Origin: Pelodera strongyloides
Lineage: Eukaryota > Nematoda > Chromadorea > Rhabditida > Rhabditidae
Direction of reading: 5' to 3'
NCBI GenBank assembly: GCA_036852015.1
Contig: JAANDG010000020.1
Coordinates: forward strand, 310,001 to 374,000
Length of the DNA: 64,000 bases
Numbering within the stretch: position 1 is the first letter of the stretch; each line of letters opens with the position of its first letter. The position numbers were made by a program, and so were the translations under genes. Below are positions 1 to 10,817 of this stretch, piece by piece. Under the pieces are notes generated by a model that worked only from the letters and a program-made list of their open reading frames with translations, had not been told where the DNA came from and searched no databases.

Positions 1-154
1 TCGCGCGATCATCCGGCACATCCGCCGATTATCTCAGTGCTCTTACGATACTGCACACAGTGTACTTGGGTAAGGAGCAGGTACTACTACTACTTTTTAT
101 TTGATAGCTATTTATCGTTTTATTGATTTCCAAACGAGATAATCCAAAACCTAC

Positions 155-2065
155 TTATCCGCCTTATGCACCTCCACTTCGTACTTCTTTCCCTTCAAAT
201 GGGCAAAAATTATATCTCCGAAATTAACATTTCCATGCATTACCCGGTCCATTTCAGCCTGAAATAACTTGGGCACAGTCAGTATAAGTATAGTCAAGAA
301 ATTGGCAGATTGAAAAGTATATAAATTGACTTTACAATAATATTTGAAAGAACAGGGTGACACTTCACTATTTATTGCATCCCGTAAAGTGTTCTAACAC
401 TTTACTTTTTGTTATGTTGGCCAGCGCTTTTCCATTTTCATGTCAGCATATCTGGTATATCTGGTATATTACATGGGAAACCAAAACCCCCGATCAAGTC
501 CCTCAAAAAAATCAGGCCTTGATAGGGGCCATATCGGGGTTTTTTGAAAAATAATCGTTTTTGTTTTATAATCGGGGCTATATTGGGAACTGTTCCCGAT
601 ATGGGATATGATCCCATCACGATTATTCGTGATTGATCGGGGCCATATCGGGGTTTCCACTTTCCTGCGTACGGCATGATCAAAATAAGGAAATGCAAAC
701 CAAATTGTCGACCTTGTAGGTTCCGACGGTGAGGAAGAGAATGTCGTCAAGGTTGACGCCGTCAAAGCAATCGGCGATTTTCTGAACACAACAAAAGCTA
801 TTGGGAAGATGTGAATATTTGAGATAGGGCCAACTAGCTGTGATTCAGAATTATCATTACTGTAGTGATACTGTAATGAACAAGTAACTTACTGCTAGCA
901 AACATGCTACGAAATCCAGTGCACAATATTGCATTGTATTGCCTCTATGGAACTTTAATGGAGTTAACTACCCAGTGGTCTACTTAGCGAAGATAATTAA
1001 TGTGATTATGGCAAGGGTTCATTGAATCAAAACCGCACCTGATAGAGATCGCTAACATCATCGATCTCACTGATAGTACCAGTCTTTGATCCGTGAGCGA
1101 GTTGGCAGAGGAAGTGCATCTCGGGAATGTCTTGCTCAGGAGCAAGCGGAGGAGCCTTCAGGGGAGCTGAAACATCAATCACTAACCTGGTTAGCCCTTC
1201 TAAGGAAATATTCACCACTCCGATTCCCTCGGGGAAATGGTCCCTGGGGCCAGAAAATAGCATTCTAATGTTAGACACGCAGAGAAAAAGACGGGGAATT
1301 CCCCATGGGGAATTGAGTGGTGAATATGGCATGAAGTTATAAATCGGTATGTAGTAGGTTGGAAGTCTCAGACATTTGCATTCTCAGTTGTACTAGGGAT
1401 TTAAAAAAGGGGCCGCCAGTCCTGACAAGGCCTAAGACCTTGAATACTTATTATAATAATGATTTTATAACAATTTTGTTGAAATCCTACTGCTCTCCAA
1501 TGCGGTCTTCAAAAAACTGGCGTTATGTGGCATATCTTCAATATCAATCAGGGTGGCTGAAAAGAAAAATCATGCGGTATAGTTTGTATTACTTGTCAAT
1601 AAAAAAATAAAAAATAAAATTTCGGAAACAAATTTCATTTTTACAAGGTTTACAAGAAAATAGGTGCCGAATTATATTCAGATTCTAATTTGCATAAGAT
1701 CATAGAAGCGACAATTTTTTGTGGCATGTAAAAACCCAAGTTTAGCCAGATGAAAGAACTGTGCGAATAGAGAAAAACATCTAGCATGTGAACCACGGTG
1801 CTATCGCCCGGGGAACAGCAGCCCGCTCAAGTGAGCGCCGATTTTCCCAAATAACTCACCTTTCTGAGGTGTAGCCAAAGTCGGGAGCTTGTTCTCCTCG
1901 ACTACTGGAGGCTGGAGCTGGACAACGGCCTCACTAGTCACGGGCGCCTCGACGTCCTTAGGTGGGGCCTTGTCCTCGTTACTGGGCTGGCAGGGCCTCT
2001 CCACGGGCGGATACGGAGCCGCACGGTTGCGACTACGGTTACGGGCGCGAGAACGGGAACGTTTA
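155..2065 (-). CDS. GIPC1: GIPC-family PDZ adaptor protein, 5' part (partial, runs off left edge)
   Basis: Four exons on the minus strand (2065-1860, 1166-1039, 781-713, 258-155) join in one frame. The first visible exon is Ser/Arg-rich then Pro/Glu-rich, a variable leader. The next three encode the GIPC homology 1 region: FLCQLAHGSKTG, then KIADCFDG, then FGDIIFAHLKGKKYEVEVHK. These match in order the GIPC segment before the PDZ domain (human QLAHGSPTGR..., FIFAHVKGQRKEVEVFK from memory). In known GIPC proteins GH1 mediates dimerisation, PDZ binds receptor C termini and GH2 binds myosin VI; PDZ and GH2 would lie left of base 1. The exon at 2065 begins in phase (one base completing a codon), so an upstream coding exon exists that I could not place. 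Identity is strong; which GIPC paralogue it is cannot be told. Confidence 0.85.
476..657. repeat. Short foldback in GIPC intron
   Basis: The left end (CCAAAACCCCCGATCAAG) and right end (GATCGGGGCCATATCGGGG) are imperfect inverted copies. The motif GGGGCCATATCGGGGTTT also occurs twice directly, near 526 and 638. It lies in the intron between the GIPC exons at 781-713 and 258-155. It is probably a decayed MITE; the target duplication is not clear. Confidence 0.4.
1215..1330. mobile_element. Palindromic MITE, AGAGGCC-AATTCCCC family, end-truncated
   Basis: It carries TTCACCACTCCGATTCCCTC at one end and GGGAATTGAGTGGTGAATAT at the other, with the internal stretch CACGCAGAGAAAAAGACGGG. The same structure in the opposite orientation is at 5701-5840, 24494-24618 and 50206-50339. 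The outer AGAGGCC ends are missing or changed here. It lies in a GIPC intron. Confidence 0.7.
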
Positions 2066-3960
2066 CTGTAATGGGAACATTTAGTCTTTCATTCTTCATC
2101 GTGGAGAAATGCGGGGGAAGCTACCGTACTCCTACAAGGCTCATAACAGAATCATAGCGTAACCAGCAACTCATTTTACAGATATACGAATGATTGTACT
2201 GATTTGTACATAAGAAAATGAGCTGCTAGTCAAGTGCCATTTTTACTAAAATAAGTTTGTACTGATTGGGTACGGCCTGTAAAAGCACCAGGCTTGCTAC
2301 AGTACAGAGTAAATCTACAACAATAAAAAAAGTCTCCTAAAGCAGTTAGCATGTGGTAGATTGCATTTGAATACTTGGTGTTCCTGGAGGAAATAAGAGA
2401 AGTAGGTTCCAAATAGTGGACTAAACGTAAACCCCCGACAGCACGACGTCTTAGCCACATACTATTAATAATTTATCACCGTAATGCTGTGTGACAGTAC
2501 GGATAATGGGATTTGACTACGGTATCGCGTTTCAATGTAAACACAAGCGGATGAGGTGCATGTGCAATGTTTAGGTGCAAGGTGAAATCTGTAATTATTA
2601 TTAAAGGGACAGGCCCATCAAAATAAACCTATATTTACGATGCGTTCATAATGACTATCAAGCATTTTTATTACAATATATACAAACTAAATTCCACCAT
2701 TATTCGCCCTGGAAAACTTTTTTCCAATGCGCTCAACGCATATGTATACCATAAAACTGCAGACTTCAAGGCTATATATGCAAATTTTAATCGCATTATA
2801 ATTTCACGATAAATTTGCATAGACGACAAGGATATTTGCGGCTTTACGGTATACATTTAAGCTGAGCGCATCGTAAAAAAGTTTTCCATGGCAAATAAAT
2901 GTGAAATTTAGTTTGTAATAAAAATGCTTGATAGTCATTATGAACGTATCGTAAATATATGTTTACTTTGATGGGCCTGTCCCTTTAAAAGTCTGGAAAG
3001 TAAAACGGGTTATTATGTCTTCTGTATAGAGCTTGAGGCTTTGGTTGTAAATGTCGACCACGGGGAGGCTGGGGGCTACAGTCTGCAGTTGTACTCTAAC
3101 AGTTACCAGAGGTACTGCACTCGGCGACATAGGTTACGGTTACAGTAACGAGTTATAACATTTTTTAATTAGGCAGAACCTGAGGATTGAATATTCGCTG
3201 CTCGGAAGCCATCTCTACTCTAGTGGTACAAAACAAAAGTATTCCAAAGTAACTTCTGAACAAAAACCAGAATCTAACCCACCGGAAGTTTCCACGGAAC
3301 ATTTTAGAGAAGATGCAGAAGAATCCCAAACGCGAACAGGTAATAATATGAGATCCTTATGAATTTACATCCTTTTATACCTAAACGTGTCTTAGGGAAA
3401 TCGCTCAATTTCAAAGCATTAGGTACGTTTCAGTGGCTCTTTCATCATTGGATGTATCTACGGCTAACAAGTCGCCTTTTCTCTTATGTATCCTTTACTC
3501 TGATGTCTGATGCAGCAATTCTGAAAAGATTTCACCGGGAAGATAGTTTTGTCTTTAGGAATATTTGGCGATTGGTCAGAAAGTAATATGGTTGATCTTC
3601 TCATGCTCTCTCCCACTTACACCCCAGTTGCATGAAGCAAATTATAGTAAAGAAAACACACAATTTTACACACTCGCTTGCTTGTTACATATTTGAAAAC
3701 AGCTGATTTTTCTGACTGTTCTCATTTGAATTCAACACACGGAAAATCACATATAACCGACAGTATATTTAGCCACGCGTTTGGGTACGGTAACTTTCAT
3801 ATACTCGATTTTCAAGTGTAGAATTTTTTTACTTTTTTTTAAACCTGTGTTTTCCAGCTTTTTTGTCTCTCATTGCAATAGGATGTCTTTTCACTACTGT
3901 ACAGTGGTAAATTTGTTTGGCATGTACTTCCTCTACGTTGTTTAGGCCGCGTCGACTTTG
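2066..3960. other. Intergenic region between divergent GIPC and CCDC134
   Basis: The two genes point away from each other here, so both promoters and 5' noncoding exons should lie in this 1.9 kb. CCDC134 has a 3' splice site (GTTTAG) at 3940-3945, just before its ATG, so an upstream noncoding exon is expected. The GIPC first coding exon is also unplaced. The only structured item I see is the TTAA MITE at 2605-2984. Confidence 0.6.
2605..2984. mobile_element. TTAA-flanked MITE, AGGGACAGGCCCA family (copy 1)
   Basis: It is bounded on both sides by TTAA (2601-2604 and 2985-2988). The termini are inverted copies: AGGGACAGGCCCATC on the left and GATGGGCCTGTCCCT on the right, with arms of about 120 bp. 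There is no coding capacity. A TTAA target duplication is typical of piggyBac-type transposases. A second member with the same ends is at 33537-34056. Confidence 0.85.
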
Positions 3961-6174
3961 ATGAAGCTTGCATTTGAATTGATATTGATTTGTGCCCCTT
4001 GGATTGTGACCAATGTTCATGCCAAGGTCGATCACAACAGCAATCTGCACAAGGAACACTATGTAAAGAAAGGCGGTGAGTTGGATCAAGCCGCCAGGGC
4101 AGGAGCTAAGGAAGGAACAGTGGATCACAAGAAATTATGTGAGTTTTCATCTTTACAACACACATATGAGCTTCATATAGTTTCGGTCTCACCTTTCTTC
4201 GTCACGGGGAGATTCCACAGAGTTAGTTTAACATTGTGTTTCCTTCTCAAATCGTGTATTTTAGACCGTGAAATGTTCAAGGCAAAGCGAATCGAGCAGG
4301 CTACTGCCATTCAGATCATTGTTAGCGCCGATATTAACAAGAGAGTCCAGTTTGTCGGTGAGTTTTGTTTAATCGCTGTATACGCCACTGACTTTAGATT
4401 CTGATCCTGATACCATAGAATTAAATGGATGTAAGAGTATACGTTGAAAAAATTCCAATATGCGAATGTGCTCAACGTTTAGGTGCCATGCTTTCGAGTA
4501 TAAAGTCTTCGTTGGACGAATCTCGAAGCACTATCGATCGGTCAGGGCATTCCTCTACTGCACCATTTCCCCATGATAGCGATACACTCAAGGATGCGAT
4601 CAGTAGGGTAAAACTTATTTTGCTTGTTATTATTATGTTTTGCCACAAAATAATATGCGTGGTGCGGTCTCAATTTGTATAGTGAATGTTTTCAGGTGCT
4701 CGAGAATACTGCTTTCCTTGGCGATTTAAGCGTTCGATTCCCGGACCTAGTTAGCAAAGCGCTAAAAAAGGACAGGAAACTTAATACGGTGAGAATTTTT
4801 AAATGAGCTATGTAAATATTTTACTGTTACCTATGTCGTTGAGCCTTTCTATAAAAAAAACTCCATGGCATCCACGCTGTAACATTCGTTTGTGTCGGAG
4901 GGTCGGACCTGTTTAAAACTGTCGCCCTGGTCCTTGCCATCAGAGGCCGTATTCACCAACACGCAGGGAGCCCTCCCTGGCCTCCCCAGGGAGTTAAAGA
5001 TTGCGAGAGCAGAAGAGATTTGGAGCGCTGAACCTAGGGAGAGCTCCCTGTGTGTTGGTGAATACGGCCTCTGATGCTCACATTGTAGCTGTGTACTATG
5101 TGAAACCCTTTGCCATTTTAGTTTATTTCCAGTTTCCAGGTGGTCGTTTGGGCTTACAATTACTCGGTTGATACGAAGCTTTTGGATGAAGCGTCCGCTG
5201 ATATAGTCAACCTTATGGCACAGGTTTGTATTTCGTGTGGCCGTCTTGTTCTCCATCCTTTTATTCGCGTTTGGTCCCACCAGTTATTTATTTTATTTAT
5301 TTCTTTACTCTGCAAGAGCGTGCACCTTTGTTCAAGGGAGTTCAAATACAAGGTTTGCTTATGACATGTTCCGCAGAGGTCCTGAGCACCGGCCGGCGAC
5401 GAGTTCCAGTTCCAGATGACAAAGTGCTCGACGTCTTCGGGCTAGGGCCAGTTGTTAATGTTGCTTCGGTTGAAGAACGCAGTGGGTTGTCTGTCACTCA
5501 ATCTCGTCTCGGTATTCTATGACTCCACTTTCCTACGTCAACTGATAACTTCTAGGTGCTCGAGCTTATTCCCAAGCGAGACGACTTCACGAATCCCTAC
5601 GATTTGACAGTGGATAGGGAGGAATTACGTAGGTTTTTTAATGCGTATCTGTAATATTTTCTGTCAATGGTGCTGAGTTCGTCTTCGTCATCCCACTTCT
5701 GAGGCCATATTCACCATTCAATTCCCCATGTGGAATTCCCCGTATTTTTCTCTGCGTGTCTCACATTAGAATATAGAATGCTATTCTCTGTCCCCAGGGA
5801 CCATTTCCCCGAGGGAATTGGAGTGGTGAATATGGCCTCTGGTAGAGTGGAGGAGTAATAATGAATATCGTGGTTCTGGAAGATTTTATTGTGGAACTGA
5901 TTAATTGCACGAGTGTTTCCATTGAAGTTTCATCGAGAAAGACGCCAACGCGTGTATGTGTATGGACAGTGGACAAGCTTGTCTGCCGACTCTCACCCGG
6001 GCATTTTATTGGTGTACACGGCTAATAAAATACATTGATTTCCTAATTATTACAGAACGCGCGGCTATTAAAGAAGCAGCAGGCCGAAAGGCTGAGAAAG
6101 ATAAAGAAAGGAAAATGGAGCAAAAACAAAAGAAAAAGAAGACAGGTCCATCACTGACGAGGACCGAATTGTGA
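3961..6174 (+). CDS. CCDC134: CCDC134-like secretory/ER protein
   Basis: Seven exons (3961-4138, 4265-4357, 4483-4607, 4696-4788, 5140-5223, 5556-5628, 6056-6174) give 765 nt, 254 aa with stop (human about 229 aa). It starts with a signal peptide (MKLAFELILICAPWIVTNVHA without clipping is the likely leader). Family landmarks follow in order: REMFKAKRIEQ (human YKKMFEVKRREQ), LDESRSTI, APFPHDSDTLKDAISRV, VLENTAFLGDLSVRFPDLV (human VVENTAFFGDVVLRFP), LMAQ and DDFTNPYDLTVDREE. A Lys/Arg/Glu-rich tail precedes GPSLTRTEL (human GPRISRSQSEL). The C-terminal RTEL resembles a KDEL-type retrieval signal, as does QSEL in human. The ATG at 3961 lies 15 bases after a 3' splice site, so a noncoding first exon is expected. 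Several introns carry MITEs. Confidence 0.93.
4942..5072. mobile_element. Palindromic MITE, AGAGGCCGTATTCACC family (copy 1)
   Basis: It starts AGAGGCCGTATTCACCAACA and ends with its inverse, TGTTGGTGAATACGGCCTCT. The interior has a second inverted block, GGGAGCCCTCCCTGG. It lies in CCDC134 intron 4. Other copies are at 11704-11836, 15019-15168 and 26153-26285. Confidence 0.85.
5701..5840. mobile_element. Palindromic MITE, AGAGGCC-AATTCCCC family
   Basis: It starts GAGGCCATATTCACCATTCA and ends GGAGTGGTGAATATGGCCTC, with TTCCCCATGTGGAATTCCCC and CAGGGACCATTTCCCC inside. It sits in the last CCDC134 intron. Its ends resemble the AGAGGCCGTATTCACC family, so the two families may share a transposase. 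Confidence 0.8.
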
Positions 6175-7035
6175 TGTGGGTTCATTGGTTTATTTAGTTT
6201 AGTCTTAAGTAATACTTGTATATGTTGTAGTGTAGTTTGTGTTATGTTACAATGTAGTAAGACCCCCCACACACATCGAGAAAGAACAAACTTTAATGTA
6301 TAATGTATCCAGGTTTTCTTGATTATTTTTCTTAGTTTAGTCGAGTAATAATTATGCACCAACTAAGGACAGAGAGGGGCCTTATTGTTTCTGAGTTGTG
6401 CCCAGTGTTCTTTGACAAGATTTGACCTTCACCTTGTATATGATTGTTATTTATGTTGGAAGTTAAACCTGTTATATTGTTGGCGTTTTACATTGGTGCT
6501 TAAGCTGTAAATATATGGTGCTCTTTTCATGACTTCTGGTTTGAACACATGAATTCATAAGTATTTGTATCAATGTAATCTTGTTGTAAGTGACCTTGTG
6601 CGATTGTGATCTTTATAAATTGGTTGTGATTAACAATGTGATAAACTTTTTTCTTTACTTTGCTCAGTGTTATTATTGTTGTCCCTTGATGGTTGAAAAA
6701 CCCAAGAATTTTACTTTACTTGCGCAATGACGACTTAAATGTTTCCTCTTTTCCCAGCGTGTAGTTTTTGTTATCAACATTTCTTTCCTTATCTATTCTG
6801 TTTATGCTTTGCTTACTATCACTTCTAGTTTTCTTTTTCGAGAATGTTTCCCTCCACTATCGTATTTTAAACAGTGTCCTTTTTCCCATATGTTTGTTAT
6901 TACCATGCCGCCATTTTGAAATCTTGGTCTTTGTCTTCATTTGCTTGTTTTTCGTTCTTCTTCGTTTCTTCTAAACTTCTAAGCATGTTTATATCATGCC
7001 TCTATTTATGTAATGCCACGTTCCAGATCGACGAA
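6175..7035. other. CCDC134 3' UTR and LRRC59 5' region
   Basis: The 860 bases between the CCDC134 stop and the LRRC59 ATG are T-rich. No canonical AATAAA is seen on the plus strand. A 3' splice site (TTCCAG, ending 7026) lies ten bases before the LRRC59 start codon, implying a noncoding first exon for LRRC59 in this stretch. Confidence 0.5.
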
Positions 7036-10000
7036 ATGGCTGAACCAACAGTGAAGGAACTGAAGGAACTTCTCGATGAGAATGAAATCGACCTTTCGGC
7101 GAGACAACTCACTCAAATGCCAATGAGTCTTGCTTCGGTACGTCTTTGGTTTGATTTGTTTAGTTCTGTCATTGGTATATACTGTTCATGTGAGAATTTT
7201 TTGTCTCAGTGATTGCGCATGCATGCATTACGGGGCGAGCCACGAGCTTCTTTTATGCACATTATTTTCTCAGTGGGTAGCTCAGTAGTTTCCGTTTTCC
7301 GCCTGTCTTGGGGACGGGAGTAGGAGTAGGAATGGGGGTGTTTCTTTGTTTCTCATAACACTTAAGCACATACATCTTTGTATATTTGTACTTTGTACAT
7401 GGGGGAGAGTTGTGTAGGTTTACTCTGTTTTGAAAATTCGATACACACTATATACGATAACTGATCTAATATCTTAATATCTATATAGGTGAATCGAGCC
7501 ACGCGAATCGATCTGAGCAACAATCGAATCTCGATGATTACACATGAATGGGTGGCCAAGATGGTTAGTTGTGAGATTATTATTATTTTTTCATTACGAT
7601 CATCCTATTCCGATTTATGTACGAGTGTAATTTGGCTATTTTTTGTGACGTTCGCATATACTTACTGCATTTTGTTTACTTTTGCCTATCTTGATTGTTG
7701 ATTTGTAAATTTGTATACAGGAATGGTATAAACTCGATTGTGTAAAGGTGTCATATCCGCATCTTTTTTTTATATTCTCTAAGTGGAGAATTGAATATTA
7801 TAACGTAAAAGGGGTGATTATTTTTATGGTATTCAGCCTCATCTGACTCGTCTGGAACTGGCAAGCAACCGTATCGCTTTCTTGCCCGAAAACTTTGGAT
7901 CCTTGGTCAATCTGCGACATTTGAACCTGTTCAGGAATGAAATTGAGGTATATCAGAATTCTACTTTCTATTTGCTTTTTCGGGGAGTTTCGAGTGGTTA
8001 TTTTTTCACCCTGGGTTTTATTGCACTGTGTAAGTAGTATATATGAAGCTTTGCAAAGTGACCTCAGATTACGTTCACATACGTACATAAGTGTACATAA
8101 GTACGTAAGTGTAATGTACATAAGTGCTAGTACTTGAAGTAACTTTTAAATCCAATAACTAACAACTAACTGTATACTGATGATTTTTAAGGATAGAGGA
8201 ATGAAGTGGATTAGCAAGAGCCAAAACATGTAGAAACTATTATCCACAGTCTTTAGCTTGAGTACGGTAATCCCAGCTTATTTAGGATCTTCCTCTATCG
8301 TTCGGGAACCTTCGTAGTCTTCAGTTTTTGGACCTGCAGAAGAATCCCCTGGAAGAACGCTTGGCGAGGGTATGTACTTTACTTGAATATTCCTAGTTCG
8401 TTTATCGACGGCTAACTAGGGAAAGGGAACAGAAGAGAACCCTTACTTTATAATGCTCGACGCTGAATCTCTAGCTATCCGAATCAAGTACAACTCATCA
8501 CTCCTCTAACATCTCAAAATATACTAGTGCTCTAGTGCTCCACCCCTAGACTAAATTGGCACTGGAGCTCTTGCAGCGTAAAAAATGTGAATGCTATTCA
8601 GACATACATTCGTCACACATTGACCACGTAGAATCCAGGCCCCCTTTTTTAAACATATTATCCGTGATCGCTGAACGATTTAATTTTTTTTCATTTCAGA
8701 CTGCCGGTCGTTGCGGAAGTGAAAAGGAGTGCCGCGAATGCGCTACGAAAGTCGTCGCTTTGATGAAGGAGCGAAAAACTGCGCACGATAAACTTGTAGG
8801 TTCCAGTTCGAGACTGATGGTGTTTCTTTGGTTTATACATGTGTTTTCCTAACATTAAGCATGTTTTCTCTCCCGCGTTTCCTCTATTTTAACTCTTTCA
8901 TTTGGACATGACGAAATGAGTACGATTATGTTAACGTTCTCATTAGAAGTGTATGTGTGACGTGTGCTAGAAAGCCAGTTTCTATTCGTGTACATAATGG
9001 GGTTTCCACGTATGCGATTCGCATTTGCGAAAATGACAAATGCCTGTACATGTTCGAGTCGATGTAAATGACATGGTCCCGTAGCTCTTTTGGATCTAGT
9101 ATGGATCTATTTCAAATAGCACGGGCCTGGCGCGCTTTCGCTGCAGGACCATGTCAAACGTGCGATTCCCATGGGTTACGGTAGGCATTTGACGTGTATG
9201 TAAAATAACTTGAACATGAACGGCGGGTTGTCATTTTCGCAAGTGCGAATCGCATACATGGAAACCCCATAATGTAGATTATATTTTTACTTCAGATTGC
9301 ACTACAAAATGCAGCAAAGGCTGAGACCATGGAAAAGGAGAAGAAAGAAAAGAAGAAGCAGAATGCTGAGGAGCAGCTGAGGAAGAAGCAGTCTTTGGAG
9401 CAAGGTGGGTTCAGGGTTAGGGTTGCCGAGATTAGTTTGTAGCTTGTCCCTTTGTCGCTTCACTCTTTTCCGGTGTCTTCGTGACTTGCTCCTACTTTGT
9501 TTAGTATTGGGAAAAGCCTAAGTATACTTTATTTAAAGCGAAATGCTAGCCCCTTTGGAAAATTTGCATATGATAAGCAAATCCTATGTATCCTATGCTA
9601 ATTTTGTACGATTGCCGTGGACGATTTGATCGAGAGTTGGAATGGAGTGGGAGAAAAGGCTTAATTTTTCATCTGTTAATGTTAGTGTGGTGACTGTAAC
9701 TTCTTTTGCCTTTTCAGTGTTTTTAAATATTTTTATGTTGTCAACCCAGAACTGGGTTATTTAAAGCGAAATACCGGCTGGTTTTTGAAACACATCGAGT
9801 ACACCTGCATTCGTATGCAGTATATCCAAATGAGCATAATTTTAGAATAAAAGCTGGACCCCACTTCGCATAAACGCATAATAATGCATCTATTGTGTTT
9901 CAAAAACCGGCCGGTATTCCGTTTTAAACGTGTTCGATACTTGATACTTGCTCGCCTGTTGCTGCCATTTTCTTCTCTCAAATCTATACAGATGGGTGCG

Positions 10001-10780
10001 CCGAGGCCACCTCTCTTACGCGATTGTCATATTTGATTTAGGGTTTAGATTGGGATTTGGTCAAATTGTTGTGTCAAATTGGCATCTTTCTTCTTGCAGT
10101 GTTTTCACGTATGATATCGATATCTTAAAGATAATAGCATTCCATTCCTACGTCTCTTTTTTCACTTTTTTTTTGGTTGAGTAGTGCTGGGGACCTTGTT
10201 ATCGAGTAATTCATGAACAGAAACAGATTAAGTATTAAGTGGAATTTGGGCCTTAGTTGTACAATTAGCTATGGTGATGGCTGTGTGGAGTGGTTATTGG
10301 TTATGAGCGGCATGATTCAATCTTTGGTATGTTAATCTGATGCATCGTTTTTATTCTGATTAGCACACAGTCAGTAAATTTCTTGCGTTTGCCAAATGCC
10401 AGATTCGTATCCGTTTTTTTATTATTCATTTTTTTTTGTTGCATAATTTGCTCTGATTCACTTCATTAATTTGTGTACCTTCTTTTCAACGTCTTTCCCG
10501 TCGCTCCCTCTCTCCGCCCCTCCGCTCTCTCTCTCTCTCTCGCGGTCCAACAAAAATGGGCGGGAATTTGGGTCATTTGCACGCTTCGCATATTTGACCT
10601 TGGCTTCCTCCACCACGCTATTTTTTTAATTCCACACATTGGATTTTTCTCCTACGGCCAAATGGTCATTTATATTTGTTATGCAAGTAAATCAATATCA
10701 ATTGCCCCTTAATTTAATCACTTCGATTGCATACTGTTTGTTTTTGAGTGATTAGATTGTTTGATTGTTTATCTGATTCC

Positions 10781-10817
<37 letters not shown>

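Noticed and set aside
151..363. Complete 70-codon minus-strand protein
   Set aside because: Only its second half (258-155) is coding, as a GIPC exon; the first half is intron, and its stop is just past the donor.
3180..3212. Minus-strand MASEQRIFNPQ as the first GIPC exon
   Set aside because: It ends in phase 0 at the donor, while the exon at 2065 needs two preceding bases; frames do not join.
5374..5522. Extra CCDC134 exon with an open frame between exons 5 and 6
   Set aside because: Exons 5 and 6 already join in phase 0 with family continuity, and the interval has no convincing splice pair or similarity.
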